Positions 1-7,103 of a DNA stretch of 64,000 nt are shown piece by piece. Position 1 is the stretch's first letter; each line of letters opens with the position of its first letter. Below the pieces are notes generated by a model. The model had not been told where the DNA came from. It searched no databases and worked only from the letters and a program-made list of their open reading frames with translations. Position numbers and translations under genes: made by a program. This DNA is from Halobacteriovorax sp. DA5 (GTDB taxonomy: Bacteria > Bdellovibrionota > Bacteriovoracia > Bacteriovoracales > Bacteriovoracaceae). The DNA lies in assembly GCF_002903145.1 (NCBI RefSeq), contig NZ_PPDJ01000007.1, positions 248,001 to 312,000 of the forward strand. The letters run 5' to 3'.

Positions 1-377
1 TATAAGGCATCCTTCAATAACTTTTGAAAATTTGCACACTCAAAATGATCTTTTTCCTTACAATTATTCAAGTGTTCTAGGCTATTCTTCATTTTCTTTA
101 GTTTCTCAATCTGCTCATCAATTTCATTAATCTTCTTTGTAAAAAGTGATCGTCTAACTTTAAACTTTCCGTTAGCTGTAAGCATTGAGGAAATCTCCTC
201 TAGACTTAGGCCACAAGATTGTGCCAATGAAATAAATGAGAGATTATGAATAACACCCTTTGGAAACACTCGCTTTAGGCCATGCCTACCTATCGACTTT
301 ATTAGACCAATCTTCTCGTAATAACGAATCTTAGATGAAGCAAGAGATTTAACTTTTGATAATTCACTTATATCCAT
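1..377 (-). CDS. MerR family transcriptional regulator (3' end outside window)
   Basis: Reading leftwards from the ATG at 377 gives an open frame through position 1 (about 125 residues visible). The N-terminus starts MDISELSKVKSLASSKIRYY, the winged helix-turn-helix of MerR proteins, and is followed by a long helix typical of their dimerisation coiled coil (around EQIEKLKKMKNSLEH). Two cysteines near the visible end (CKEKDHFEC) could bind a metal or sense redox state, as in CueR/ZntR/SoxR-type members; this is inference. It is divergent from the DUF2938 gene, and a MerR-type promoter with a 19-bp spacer lies between them, so it probably controls that gene and perhaps itself. Confidence 0.85.
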   Translation of the reverse strand, partial: MDISELSKVKSLASSKIRYYEKIGLIKSIGRHGLKRVFPKGVIHNLSFISLAQSCGLSLEEISSMLTANGKFKVRRSLFTKKINEIDEQIEKLKKMKNSLEHLNNCKEKDHFECANFQKLLKDAL

Positions 378-398
378 ATTAATCCTTGATAACACTAC

Positions 399-429
399 TT
401 GACTTGAAGTTAACTTTAACTTGTAGAGT
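399..429 (+). promoter_or_regulatory. MerR-type promoter with 19-bp spacer and operator dyad
   Basis: A -35 TTGACT (399-404) and a -10 TAGAGT (424-429) are separated by exactly 19 bp. The spacer is centred on the dyad GAAGTTAACTTTAAC. Overlong 19-20 bp spacers with an internal dyad are the hallmark of promoters activated by DNA distortion by MerR proteins. The site faces the DUF2938 gene 23 bp downstream and is next to the merR-like gene. Confidence 0.75.
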
Positions 430-451
430 GAATATAACAAAGGAATATTTT

Positions 452-919
452 ATGAAAATTATAATACTAGGAATTCTCGCTACTTTATTTATGGATTTAT
501 GGGCATATATGATGAAAATTACCTTTAATATTAAAGGACTTGATTACAAGCTCGTTGGCCGTTGGGCATATTATATAACCCAAGGTACTTTTTTCCACCA
601 AACAATTATTCAAACAAAGCCTGCTCCAAATGAATCACTCATTGGCTGGAGTATTCACTATTTAATCGGAATATTTTTTGCAATTGTCTTAATTATAATT
701 TTCGGAAGTGATTGGCTTGTTGCCCCTCAATTAATTCCTGCTCTTATCGTTGGTTTAATTACATTACTGGCCCCTTTTTATATCATGCAACCAGCTTTTG
801 GATTTGGTGTCGCAGCATCTCTAACCCCGGCTCCTTTTCAGACACGAGTAAAGAGCATTATGGCACATACCTCATATGGAGTAGGTTTATACTTAGCAGG
901 ACTTACTTTATCTCTTTAA
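452..919 (+). CDS. DUF2938 family membrane protein
   Basis: The 155-residue product starts at ATG 452, just after an AGGAA ribosome binding site; an upstream TTG at 386 in the same frame lies before the promoter and is not a credible start. Four hydrophobic segments are visible (residues about 2-20, 70-95, 98-120, 137-154). The pattern MDLWAYMMK near the N-terminus, the GRW segment and the MQPAFGFGVAAS segment match the DUF2938 family of small inner-membrane proteins of unknown function. It is probably a single-gene transcript activated by the divergent MerR protein. Confidence 0.8.
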   Translation: MKIIILGILATLFMDLWAYMMKITFNIKGLDYKLVGRWAYYITQGTFFHQTIIQTKPAPNESLIGWSIHYLIGIFFAIVLIIIFGSDWLVAPQLIPALIVGLITLLAPFYIMQPAFGFGVAASLTPAPFQTRVKSIMAHTSYGVGLYLAGLTLSL

Positions 920-982
920 AAATTTAAGGAAGCTTAAAAGCAAGAGCAGACACACTTTCAGGATTTTTTCAACAGAACGAAT

Positions 983-1026
983 TTCGCACCTATCCTAGTT
1001 TAATTATTACTTAGAATAGGTGCGAA
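983..1026. terminator. Inverted repeat between convergent genes, possible terminator
   Basis: TTCGCACCTAT (983-993) pairs perfectly with ATAGGTGCGAA (1016-1026), an 11-bp stem with a 22-base loop between the plus-strand DUF2938 gene and the minus-strand gene ending at 1031. There is no clear T-run on either side, so a terminator role is only likely. Confidence 0.45.
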
Positions 1027-1030
1027 TGTA

Positions 1031-1531
1031 TTAAAATTCTCTTTCACAACCAACTTCTCGAGCACCAGAGAAAATAACTTTGTTACTAGTAACCTCTTCA
1101 GAGCCTTCAATTACGTATTGTGTTTCCAGTACAAATCGAGAGTAATTTGCACGTTCTTCAAAGCGAACTTCAAACATTAAATTTTTTAGATTAACGACTT
1201 CAACCTTATCTGTTTCATGAGGTTGGCCAAATAGTGGATTAGTACGTGTCACAGTAATATTCTCAATATTTCGACAACTGATTAGAAGCCTATCTTCACT
1301 GAAACGACATTTAGACTTATCTAGGCTAAAGCTTGTAAGAGCACGAGCTTCCCAGTGATTAAAAAGCTTAAAGACTGTTGCACCTGTTAGACTAATATTT
1401 AGACTATTTTCAGTTTCAAGAACTGACATCTTATTATAAGCGAAACTCGAGTCGCGACAATCAAGGTCACTATGAATAACGCCTGCTTGAGTAGTTGCTG
1501 CAATTAATAGACCTAATAATAACTTCTTCAT
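1031..1531 (-). CDS. Secreted protein of unknown function
   Basis: The 166-residue product has a typical signal peptide (MKKLLLGLLIAATTQA, cleavage near residue 16). The mature part holds four cysteines (about residues 25, 75, 86 and 163), which could form two disulphides in the periplasm or outside. The remainder is rich in beta-strand-like alternating segments. I recognise no family. SD GGAGAG lies just upstream. It stands alone and is convergent with the DUF2938 gene. Confidence 0.7.
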   Translation of the reverse strand: MKKLLLGLLIAATTQAGVIHSDLDCRDSSFAYNKMSVLETENSLNISLTGATVFKLFNHWEARALTSFSLDKSKCRFSEDRLLISCRNIENITVTRTNPLFGQPHETDKVEVVNLKNLMFEVRFEERANYSRFVLETQYVIEGSEEVTSNKVIFSGAREVGCEREF

Positions 1532-1673
1532 CTCTCTCTCCTTGGTTAGGTTCTAGAGAGAATCTATAATTCATATTAAAATAAATAAAATGATTATTAT
1601 TAATCACTGCAATAAGATTATTTTATACCTAGAGATTATGATTTCAATGAAGTATAAGAGAAAATTAAAAAAA

Positions 1674-1704
1674 GTAGCACTAAGTTTTTAAAACTTAATG
1701 CTAC
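1674..1704 (-). terminator. Rho-independent terminator of the PepSY/cytochrome b operon
   Basis: On the minus strand the stop of the cytochrome gene (1708) is followed by a hairpin with stems GTAGCA/TGCTAC and AAGTTTT/AAAACTT and then a run TTTTTTTAATTTT. This is a canonical intrinsic terminator. Confidence 0.85.
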
Positions 1705-1707
1705 CTA

Positions 1708-2130
1708 CTACTCTTTTTCCCCACTTATCATAACCATCCATGTTCTTCTCTTCATCTTGTAAGCATCAAAAAATACTCCCCCTAAATGAAGTAGAGACAG
1801 GAAAATAAGAATATTAGAAAATACTTCGTGAATATCCTCTAATAAGTCATTTCCAAAGAATCGATCAAGTCCCATTAGAAATCCCGTCGTGGCCAATCCT
1901 ATGATTGCTGTCCACATCAGCCAATAAACATACTTGGCCTTTGGATTATAATGAGTGATTGGATTCTTCTTATGAATTAATAATCTTAGCAAGACGAATG
2001 AGACCGCAATGTAGCCGAGATAACGGTGAGCTTGCTTACCTTCTTCAAGAATAAAAGCATTGAGGATGACCGCAATGGCCACCCCCCAATGTAAGACTCT
2101 AAAAATAAGTGGGAGTCTTATCTCACCCAT
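1708..2130 (-). CDS. Cytochrome b561 / cytochrome b/b6-type membrane protein
   Basis: The 140-residue protein has four hydrophobic segments (about residues 8-26, 34-51, 68-86, 101-121). Histidines sit at helix edges in the pattern of di-haem b561 proteins: VLHWG (about residue 14), AHRYLG (about 36), DIHEV (about 100) and LLHLGG (about 114). The family moves electrons across the inner membrane. The start codon overlaps the stop of the PepSY lipoprotein gene by one base (TAATG), so the two are translationally coupled. PepSY plus cytochrome b561 is a known pairing for ferric-reductase-like or periplasmic electron transfer units; the exact acceptor is unknown. Confidence 0.8.
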   Translation of the reverse strand: MGEIRLPLIFRVLHWGVAIAVILNAFILEEGKQAHRYLGYIAVSFVLLRLLIHKKNPITHYNPKAKYVYWLMWTAIIGLATTGFLMGLDRFFGNDLLEDIHEVFSNILIFLSLLHLGGVFFDAYKMKRRTWMVMISGEKE

Positions 2131-2399
2131 TAATGCATCTCTTTCTTAACGATCGATCCATCAATTGGACTAAAATAAATTTCAACTTTATTTTGCTCTT
2201 TATCCCATCCGTAAATCTCGTAGCAATTTCCCTCGGTTACTTTAAATTTATTAATTTTGTAACCTTCGGCAACTAACTTTGCTTGAAAATCTTCTTCATT
2301 TTGCCATTTACTCTTATCTTCAGTTGTACACTGAGTTTTCTTTGACGAGCATGAAACAAGAGTTAAACCAACTGTTGCTAATAGTAATAATTTTTTCAT
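2130..2399 (-). CDS. PepSY-domain lipoprotein
   Basis: The 89-residue product has a short lipoprotein signal with lipobox LVSC (Cys17). A single PepSY-like unit follows: a helical part (EDFQAKLVAEGYKI), a strand ending in GNCYEIYGWD, and a second hairpin (VEIYFSPIDGSIVKK). It has SD AAAGGAG and starts the two-gene unit with the cytochrome b561 gene. The long 5' leader carries a yybP-ykoY-like element, which suggests control by manganese or a related ion. Confidence 0.8.
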   Translation of the reverse strand: MKKLLLLATVGLTLVSCSSKKTQCTTEDKSKWQNEEDFQAKLVAEGYKINKFKVTEGNCYEIYGWDKEQNKVEIYFSPIDGSIVKKEMH

Positions 2400-2581
2400 C
2401 TAATACTCCTTTCTAGATTGATATTAATGAAAACATAACTATATAAACCAATAATATATCGGCATATAGAAGACGTTTTCGGATTAAATTGAATTTAAAT
2501 TTTTGAATTTTATCCTCACTACATGAATTGCAGTGAGTCCTATAGATGGGTACGAGACAACACAGCAATTACAATTAATTA

Positions 2582-2692
2582 CTAGTGCTAGTCTCGTCAA
2601 CAAGATAATTTCTTGCAGTTACACCGGGGTTTCCCCATTATGTCGACGTAACTTTTGCCTTTTTGGGTGGCAACTGACTACTCCCTAACTAT
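2582..2692 (-). ncRNA. yybP-ykoY-like (Mn2+) riboswitch
   Basis: Read on the minus strand the segment starts with GGGAGTAG and contains GTCGACATAA and ends with GACGAGACTAG, the order and spacing of the conserved loops of the yybP-ykoY family. Helices fit: TTAG/CTAG closing P1, GTCA/TGAC for P2, TTGCC/GGCAA as the side hairpin, and AGTTAC/GTAACT enclosing TGGGG-AAA-CCCCG. Just downstream GTCTCGT is the perfect complement of ACGAGAC, and TGCTG can pair with TAGCA, so an alternative anti-aptamer hairpin is possible (2536-2604). The RNA begins only a few bases after a strong promoter. The family senses Mn2+, usually in front of MntP, TerC or P-type ATPase genes; a PepSY/cytochrome target would be unusual. 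A covariance-model search would decide. Confidence 0.7.
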
Positions 2693-2696
2693 AAAA

Positions 2697-2725
2697 ATTT
2701 TAAAGTGATAATTTTATACAGTCAA
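2697..2725 (-). promoter_or_regulatory. Sigma70-like promoter of the riboswitch leader
   Basis: On the minus strand TTGACT (2725-2720), a 17-bp spacer and TAAAAT (2702-2697) form a near-consensus promoter. The expected transcription start falls at the first bases of the riboswitch. Confidence 0.75.
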
Positions 2726-2765
2726 GGTTCATAAATGAATTCTGGAAAAAAAATTAAGATATTTT

Positions 2766-2791
2766 AAGCTAATGATAAATCACATTAGCTT
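2766..2791 (-). terminator. Likely terminator after the 70-residue gene
   Basis: AAGCTAATG and CATTAGCTT form a perfect 9-bp stem with an 8-base loop, followed on the minus strand after a short A-rich stretch by eight Ts. It separates the 2810-3022 gene from the riboswitch promoter. Confidence 0.6.
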
Positions 2792-2809
2792 CTTGTATAA
2801 TAAAGATGC

Positions 2810-3022
2810 TTATAACAAAATGATTGAATTAGAGTAAATACGTATCTCTTCACTTGCTCTCATAATAAAGAATTTTTTGAAATTATTTCTCTCGAATTGA
2901 ACCTCAAAATAATCAAACACTCCATCATATAGCTTAAATATACTTATAACTTTACCTACTCCAAATTCGTGAGAATATACTTCAGTTTTATTTTCAATAT
3001 GTTTTTCAAAATCTATAATCAT
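2810..3022 (-). CDS. Small protein, possibly CarD-like fold
   Basis: The 70-residue product starts with a good SD (AGGAG, 6 bases before ATG). Residues about 15-50 (VYSHEFGVGKVISI followed by a beta-rich stretch) resemble the N-terminal Tudor-like RNA-polymerase-interacting domain of CarD/TRCF proteins, which has a VxYPxHGVGxI-type signature. The resemblance is weak and the C-terminal DNA-binding part of CarD is absent. It lies downstream of the RRM gene with a hairpin between them. Confidence 0.55.
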   Translation of the reverse strand: MIIDFEKHIENKTEVYSHEFGVGKVISIFKLYDGVFDYFEVQFERNNFKKFFIMRASEEIRIYSNSIILL

Positions 3023-3047
3023 AAGTTTCTCCTAGTAAAATTGTAAA

Positions 3048-3066
3048 GGCGCCATAAAATGACGCC
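3048..3066 (-). terminator. Hairpin after the RRM gene
   Basis: GGCGCCAT and ATGACGCC form an 8-bp stem with one G-T pair and a 3-base loop, followed on the minus strand by TTTACAATTTT. This is probably a terminator or attenuator between the RRM gene and the small gene at 2810-3022. Confidence 0.5.
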
Positions 3067-3081
3067 CGATTTATTCAGAAA

Positions 3082-3354
3082 CTAGTAGCGATCGTGCGAT
3101 TTTTTCTTTGTAGTTTTGGCCATGTTCACAATTAACGATCTTCCCATAAAGTTTTTATCGTTAAGGTTACTGATCGCCTTTTCAGCATCACTTGCTGTTT
3201 CCATTTCAACAAATCCAAACCCTCTTGCTCTGCCTGACTCTTGGTCTCTAATAACATTTACTGCTACAACGTTTCCAACATCAGCAAAAAGCTTTTCAAG
3301 ATCAGAATTTTCGATATCGTATGATAAATTTCCTACATAAATATTAGATTTCAT
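3082..3354 (-). CDS. RNA-binding protein with one RRM domain
   Basis: The 90-residue product is almost entirely one RNA recognition motif. RNP2 is IYVGNL near residue 4 and RNP1 is RGFGFVEM near residue 44, with the aromatic residues that stack on RNA bases. The C-terminal tail is Lys-rich (KTTKKKSHDRY). I chose ATG 3354 because the SD TTGGAGG sits at the right distance and overlaps the alternative TTG start at 3366. Bacterial RRM proteins of this size often respond to cold or stress. The upstream leader with hairpins supports post-transcriptional control, which is inference. Confidence 0.9.
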   Translation of the reverse strand: MKSNIYVGNLSYDIENSDLEKLFADVGNVVAVNVIRDQESGRARGFGFVEMETASDAEKAISNLNDKNFMGRSLIVNMAKTTKKKSHDRY

Positions 3355-3366
3355 TTTTACCTCCAA

Positions 3367-3770
3367 GGTAAATCGCTCTTAACAAGATAGGATCCATGCT
3401 AAGAGTATAAAGAGACTACTGTCCCTGCTACACAAGATTGTGTAAGTACATTTTCTTAATAAAATTATTTAAACTGTTGCTAATAGAGAAAATAACCTAG
3501 GATCATTTTTATATTAATCCTATAGTCAAAAAGATATTTATTATTCAGTGATTGCCAGCTACGTGGCCATAAAGAACATCTCGACTTTATAAGTATAGCC
3601 TATCAATGCGTTATTAGCAAATAGAGTAATCTTTGTGTAAATACACAGGCTTAAATGATAATTATTAGAAAATAATAAAATAACTCAAGTAATAAAAATT
3701 AATTTACATACTTTTAATAGAATGATAGTTAACCAAAAATAATTTTAACAATAATTCATAGGTATTTTTA
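3367..3770. other. Intergenic region with leader hairpins of the RRM gene
   Basis: No gene is visible. Next to the RRM gene there are inverted repeats CTCTTA/TAAGAG (3375-3404) and ACACAAGATTGTGT (3430-3443), likely in the mRNA leader. A third palindrome, TGTGTAAATACACA (3634-3647), lies in the middle. The right end is very AT-rich and should hold the promoter of the secreted protein gene at 3771. Confidence 0.5.
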
Positions 3771-4226
3771 ATGAAACAACTAGCTATCATTTTCTCGTTA
3801 CTATTCTCTTTAAACTCATTTTCATCAGTTAGTTATAATCAATTCTACGAACTATACGATCAGTTAGACTATTATACACCAACAGGCTTTAGAAATAATG
3901 ACGATAACTACAGCAATACAGTGAATGATATTGATGTATGTGTAATTCAACTTAAAAGCTCACAAGAGTTATATTACTGGACTTCAAAACAAGAAGTAAC
4001 GATCTACCTAGGAAATGGCGGATATAGAACTGAAGTACAAGACAGTGGTTATGGTTACTACGGCCTAGCAATTTATTTCGATTCAAATGAAGTTACGTAC
4101 ACAAAATACGAAGATGGTGATGTCGATACAAAGAAACGTTCTCACTACATCCTATGGTACAGAAGCTCATCAAGTGCAAAGACAGCGAAGAGAACGCTGA
4201 GAGAGCTAGAAAACCTTTGCAAATAA
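3771..4226 (+). CDS. Secreted protein of unknown function
   Basis: The 151-residue product has a signal peptide (MKQLAIIFSLLFSLNSFSS). The mature part is Tyr-rich with acidic patches (for example YEDGDVDTKKR) and two cysteines (about residues 58 and 150). I recognise no family. Predicted strands dominate the middle and the last 20 residues are helical and basic (SSSAKTAKRTLRELENLCK). It has its own promoter region and a terminator, so it is probably monocistronic. Confidence 0.65.
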   Translation: MKQLAIIFSLLFSLNSFSSVSYNQFYELYDQLDYYTPTGFRNNDDNYSNTVNDIDVCVIQLKSSQELYYWTSKQEVTIYLGNGGYRTEVQDSGYGYYGLAIYFDSNEVTYTKYEDGDVDTKKRSHYILWYRSSSSAKTAKRTLRELENLCK

Positions 4227-4249
4227 AATAATAAATTCTAATCATATTG

Positions 4250-4281
4250 GGGAAGTCTAAGTACTGATACCAAGGCTTCCC
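4250..4281. terminator. Terminator between convergent genes
   Basis: GGGAAGTCT and AGGCTTCCC form a 9-bp stem (one G-T pair) with a loop of 14 bases, followed on the plus strand by TAAATTTCTTT. It separates the secreted genes at 3771-4226 (+) and 4307-4984 (-). Confidence 0.6.
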
Positions 4282-4306
4282 TAAATTTCTTTGATAACTT
4301 TATTTT

Positions 4307-4984
4307 CTATTGTCGTACAACTCTTTTCATCTCTTCTCCTCCAAAACATCTCATATATAAGTGATAAGATGCACCGTTGTGAACTTTTGGCGATAAGTGA
4401 AGTTGGTAGCGAATCGTTACACTACGCTTTGTATGATCTGTTGTTAGGCCAACAAAATTTCTGTCATTAACAAGATAACTATAATTATCAATCCCTGTAT
4501 CTCTTGCGTATAGCTTATCAAAATCAACATATGACTCGAAGTAATCGACATCATCCAAAGGAGCACTATATTCTTCGTCAACAAGTGATTTGATAAGAGA
4601 AACTAATAGCTGCTTGCCTTCACTCTCTGAGTAAGGTTTTTTAAAGTTACTTAAAGGAAGTCCTGCAAAGAATGTATATAGACTTGGAGCAGTTTGATAG
4701 ACAAAACGTTGATATAAATATTTATAATCAGCAAGAGGAAGCTCCACATTCTCAGGAGTAAAGCCTCTGTCTAAGTGAAGAACTTCAACAGGCCCTAGTC
4801 TAGTTTTAGTGTATACGAAATTATTACGAAAAGAGAGTTTCTTATCCTTAAAAAGAGTCTCGTAAGTAAAGATATCTTGGTAAGAAGCAGTGAATTCACA
4901 TCCACCTTTATATCTCTTGTAGTCCATTGCATAAGTATTAAGACCAAGAGCTAGCAATAAAATTGAAAGTGATAATTTTCTCAT
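4307..4984 (-). CDS. Secreted protein of unknown function
   Basis: The 225-residue product starts with a signal peptide (MRKLSLSILLLALGLNTYA, cleavage near residue 19). Two cysteines flank the mature domain (CEFTASY near residue 29 and RCFGGEE near residue 215), suggesting one disulphide linking its ends. No known family is apparent. It is a single gene opposite the secreted gene at 3771. Confidence 0.65.
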   Translation of the reverse strand: MRKLSLSILLLALGLNTYAMDYKRYKGGCEFTASYQDIFTYETLFKDKKLSFRNNFVYTKTRLGPVEVLHLDRGFTPENVELPLADYKYLYQRFVYQTAPSLYTFFAGLPLSNFKKPYSESEGKQLLVSLIKSLVDEEYSAPLDDVDYFESYVDFDKLYARDTGIDNYSYLVNDRNFVGLTTDHTKRSVTIRYQLHLSPKVHNGASYHLYMRCFGGEEMKRVVRQ

Positions 4985-5178
4985 AATAATCCCTAAATAA
5001 ATAATGTCTTGAAAGTTTTGTCTTTATAGCAGATCTAATATTAAAGACATCCAAATTGTAAAATCTTTAGGATAATGCACTTTTCAAAGCGTGTCATTAT
5101 TACCACCTAGCTTGTTCCAAGTGATTAAAAATACTATAAATCGGCTTGAATTCAATTTAGAAGCGACAAGGAATATCA

Positions 5179-6192
5179 ATGAAGAAAATTTCAATTCTTC
5201 TTACTCTTTTCACATTAAATACCGCTCTTGCAAATGACCCACTAGAAAAAGATCAGTGGCATCTGAAATATAACGCTAAAAATAAGGGTGCAAACATTGA
5301 AAAGGCCTGGAAAATTCTCGAGTCAAATTATCAACCCGTTATTGCAATTATCGATGCTGGATTTGATATTGATCATGAAGATTTAAAAGACAGTATTCTT
5401 ATTAATAAAGAGGAAATTCCAAACAATGGGATTGATGACGATAATAACGGCTATACAGATGATTATTATGGTTATAATGCGAAGAAGAAAAATGGTGATC
5501 TTTCAGGAGATTATGACTTTCAAACAAAACACGGCACTGCTGTAGCAGGCGTCATTGCAGCAAAGCATGACAATGGCCTCGGTATCAAGGGCGTTGCAAA
5601 AGGTATAAAGATCATTCCTATCGTTAAACCAGAGCCTATGGCAAAGAGAAAGGATAAGCTTCCACACCTTATAGAGGCAATGAGATACGCAATGGAGAGA
5701 GGAGCAGATATTATAAGCTTTTCTGCGAGGCTTAAAGTAACGTCACCGGCATTTAAGAAAGTACTCAGAGAACTAAATGACAAAGGGATTCTCGTCATTG
5801 CCTCTTCTGGAAATGTTGGAGTTGAAAACTCGACGAATCGATACCCAGGTGCTTATGCAGAGGAATTTTCAAATATTATTGTCGTGGGCTCAAATGATAA
5901 GAATGGTAATAGAGTAAAGTCTTCTAATTATGGAGATCAATCAGTTCACCTCTTTGCCCCTGGTGATAAAATTCTAACAACACACCTATCAAATACCTAT
6001 GGTCCATCGAGTGGTACAAGCTTTTCAACACCACTAGTTGCAGCAGTTGCGGCCATGGTTTTGGCAACACATGGGCCGCAGTCGAGATGGACAATGAGAG
6101 AGCGACTAATTAAGACAAGTCGTCCACTAAAAAGCCTTGAAGGCCTGAGTGTATCTGGTGGAATTGTAGATGCCTATGAGGCACTTAAATAA
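5179..6192 (+). CDS. Secreted subtilisin-family (S8) serine protease
   Basis: This 337-residue protein has a signal peptide (MKKISILLTLFTLNTALA) followed directly by the catalytic domain, without an inhibitor I9 propeptide. The triad is clear: Asp59 in AIIDAGFDIDHEDL, His118 in KHGTAVAGV and Ser281 in SGTSFSTPLVAA, with the oxyanion Asn211 in SSGN. The DDDNNGYTDD stretch (about residues 86-95) is a likely calcium loop. It acts outside the cytoplasm. The gene is convergent with mrpG, whose stop lies 4 bp away. Confidence 0.95.
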   Translation: MKKISILLTLFTLNTALANDPLEKDQWHLKYNAKNKGANIEKAWKILESNYQPVIAIIDAGFDIDHEDLKDSILINKEEIPNNGIDDDNNGYTDDYYGYNAKKKNGDLSGDYDFQTKHGTAVAGVIAAKHDNGLGIKGVAKGIKIIPIVKPEPMAKRKDKLPHLIEAMRYAMERGADIISFSARLKVTSPAFKKVLRELNDKGILVIASSGNVGVENSTNRYPGAYAEEFSNIIVVGSNDKNGNRVKSSNYGDQSVHLFAPGDKILTTHLSNTYGPSSGTSFSTPLVAAVAAMVLATHGPQSRWTMRERLIKTSRPLKSLEGLSVSGGIVDAYEALK

Positions 6193-6196
6193 CAAA

Positions 6197-6481
6197 TTAT
6201 GAAGTTTCATTTTTCTTAGTATAAGCATAGGCCATTGCATGTGTTGCAATCGGTGTCGTAATCAATAAGAATATAAAAAGAAAGAAGTTAGTTATTACGA
6301 TATTAAGATTAGCAAATATCATTGCTGTTCCTAACAAGATTAAACCTGCTCCAAATGCACTGGCCTTACTTGCGGCTTGAAGCTTCATATAAAAGTCCGG
6401 CATTTTCATAAATCCCACGACAGCAAGGAAAACAAAGATAGATCCTAAAAAGATTAAAACTTCACCGATAAGATTTATCAT
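6197..6481 (-). CDS. mrpG: Na+/H+ antiporter subunit MrpG/MnhG
   Basis: The 94-residue product has three membrane helices and the MrpG/PhaG signature: an N-terminal LIGEVLIFLGSIFVFLAVVGF helix pair region, then GFMKMPDFYMKLQAASKASAFG, close to the family's usual RxPDxYxRxHAATKxxTLG. It is a small subunit of the multi-subunit cation/proton antiporter. Its start overlaps the stop of mrpF (TAATG), and it is the last gene of the operon. Confidence 0.9.
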   Translation of the reverse strand: MINLIGEVLIFLGSIFVFLAVVGFMKMPDFYMKLQAASKASAFGAGLILLGTAMIFANLNIVITNFFLFIFLLITTPIATHAMAYAYTKKNETS

Positions 6482-6747
6482 TAATTCTCCTTACTCATAT
6501 CAGATAAATAAACTGCAAATACAAATGCTGTTACAAAGCCAACGACAGCGAATAACAAGGCAATATTATAAAAAAAGAGATCTCCGTATAATGTATAAAG
6601 AATTAGAAAAAGGCTAACACCAGAGATTCCAATTAAGTCAAAAGCAAGGACCTTAACAAGAACTTCCTTTTCTCTTTTTGCTTCTAGAATGAGAAGAAAG
6701 AAGGTCAAGACAACAAGGCCAATAGAGATCATTAGCAGAACACTCAT
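6481..6747 (-). CDS. mrpF: Na+/H+ antiporter subunit MrpF/MnhF
   Basis: The 88-residue product has three hydrophobic helices, the length and layout of MrpF/PhaF. The motif VLAFDLIGISGVSLFLILY in the second helix matches the family's RvvAlDxxs region, including the Asp expected in the membrane. The start overlaps mrpE by four bases (ATGA) and its stop overlaps mrpG, so it is tightly coupled. Confidence 0.85.
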   Translation of the reverse strand: MSVLLMISIGLVVLTFFLLILEAKREKEVLVKVLAFDLIGISGVSLFLILYTLYGDLFFYNIALLFAVVGFVTAFVFAVYLSDMSKEN

Positions 6748-7091
6748 TTAACTCCTCCATTTGAAGCTCCCCTTAGAATTCTTAAAACACGACTCTCAAT
6801 AACTTCTTTGAATTCCTTAATTGCCTCCTCTTCATTTTCTAAAAACATCATGTGAATAAAGAGATGTTTTTTATCTGCATCCAAATCAATAACCATGGTC
6901 CCAGGAGAGAAAGTAATGAGATTTGATAACAAAGCAATTTCAAAATCACTCTGTACTTCTAGTGGAAATTTGATAATTCCTGGAGTTGATAAGTTCTGAG
7001 GTGTCACTACATCTTGAGCGACTCTAAGAGCACCTAGAGTAAGATCCCACAAATAAAGAACGATAAATTCTAAAATGTACCATAACCTCAT
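6744..7091 (-). CDS. mrpE: Na+/H+ antiporter subunit MrpE/MnhE
   Basis: The product is about 115 residues and begins MRLWYILEFIVLYLWDLTLG at ATG 7091, 8 bases after AGGGAG. It has the MrpE layout: an N-terminal membrane helix region, then ALRVAQDVVTP, a soluble segment with SNLITFSPGTMVIDLD (family: ANxITLTPGTLTvdl) and a C-terminal helix with the LHIHxL-like LFIHMMFLE. At about 115 residues it is shorter than many MrpE proteins (about 160), having a reduced N-terminal membrane part. Confidence 0.85.
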   Translation of the reverse strand: MRLWYILEFIVLYLWDLTLGALRVAQDVVTPQNLSTPGIIKFPLEVQSDFEIALLSNLITFSPGTMVIDLDADKKHLFIHMMFLENEEEAIKEFKEVIESRVLRILRGASNGGVK

Positions 7092-7103
7092 AGACAAAAC
7101 TCC

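Noticed and set aside
386..451. TTG start of the DUF2938 gene 22 codons upstream
   Set aside because: It lies upstream of the MerR promoter elements, and the family start matches ATG 452.
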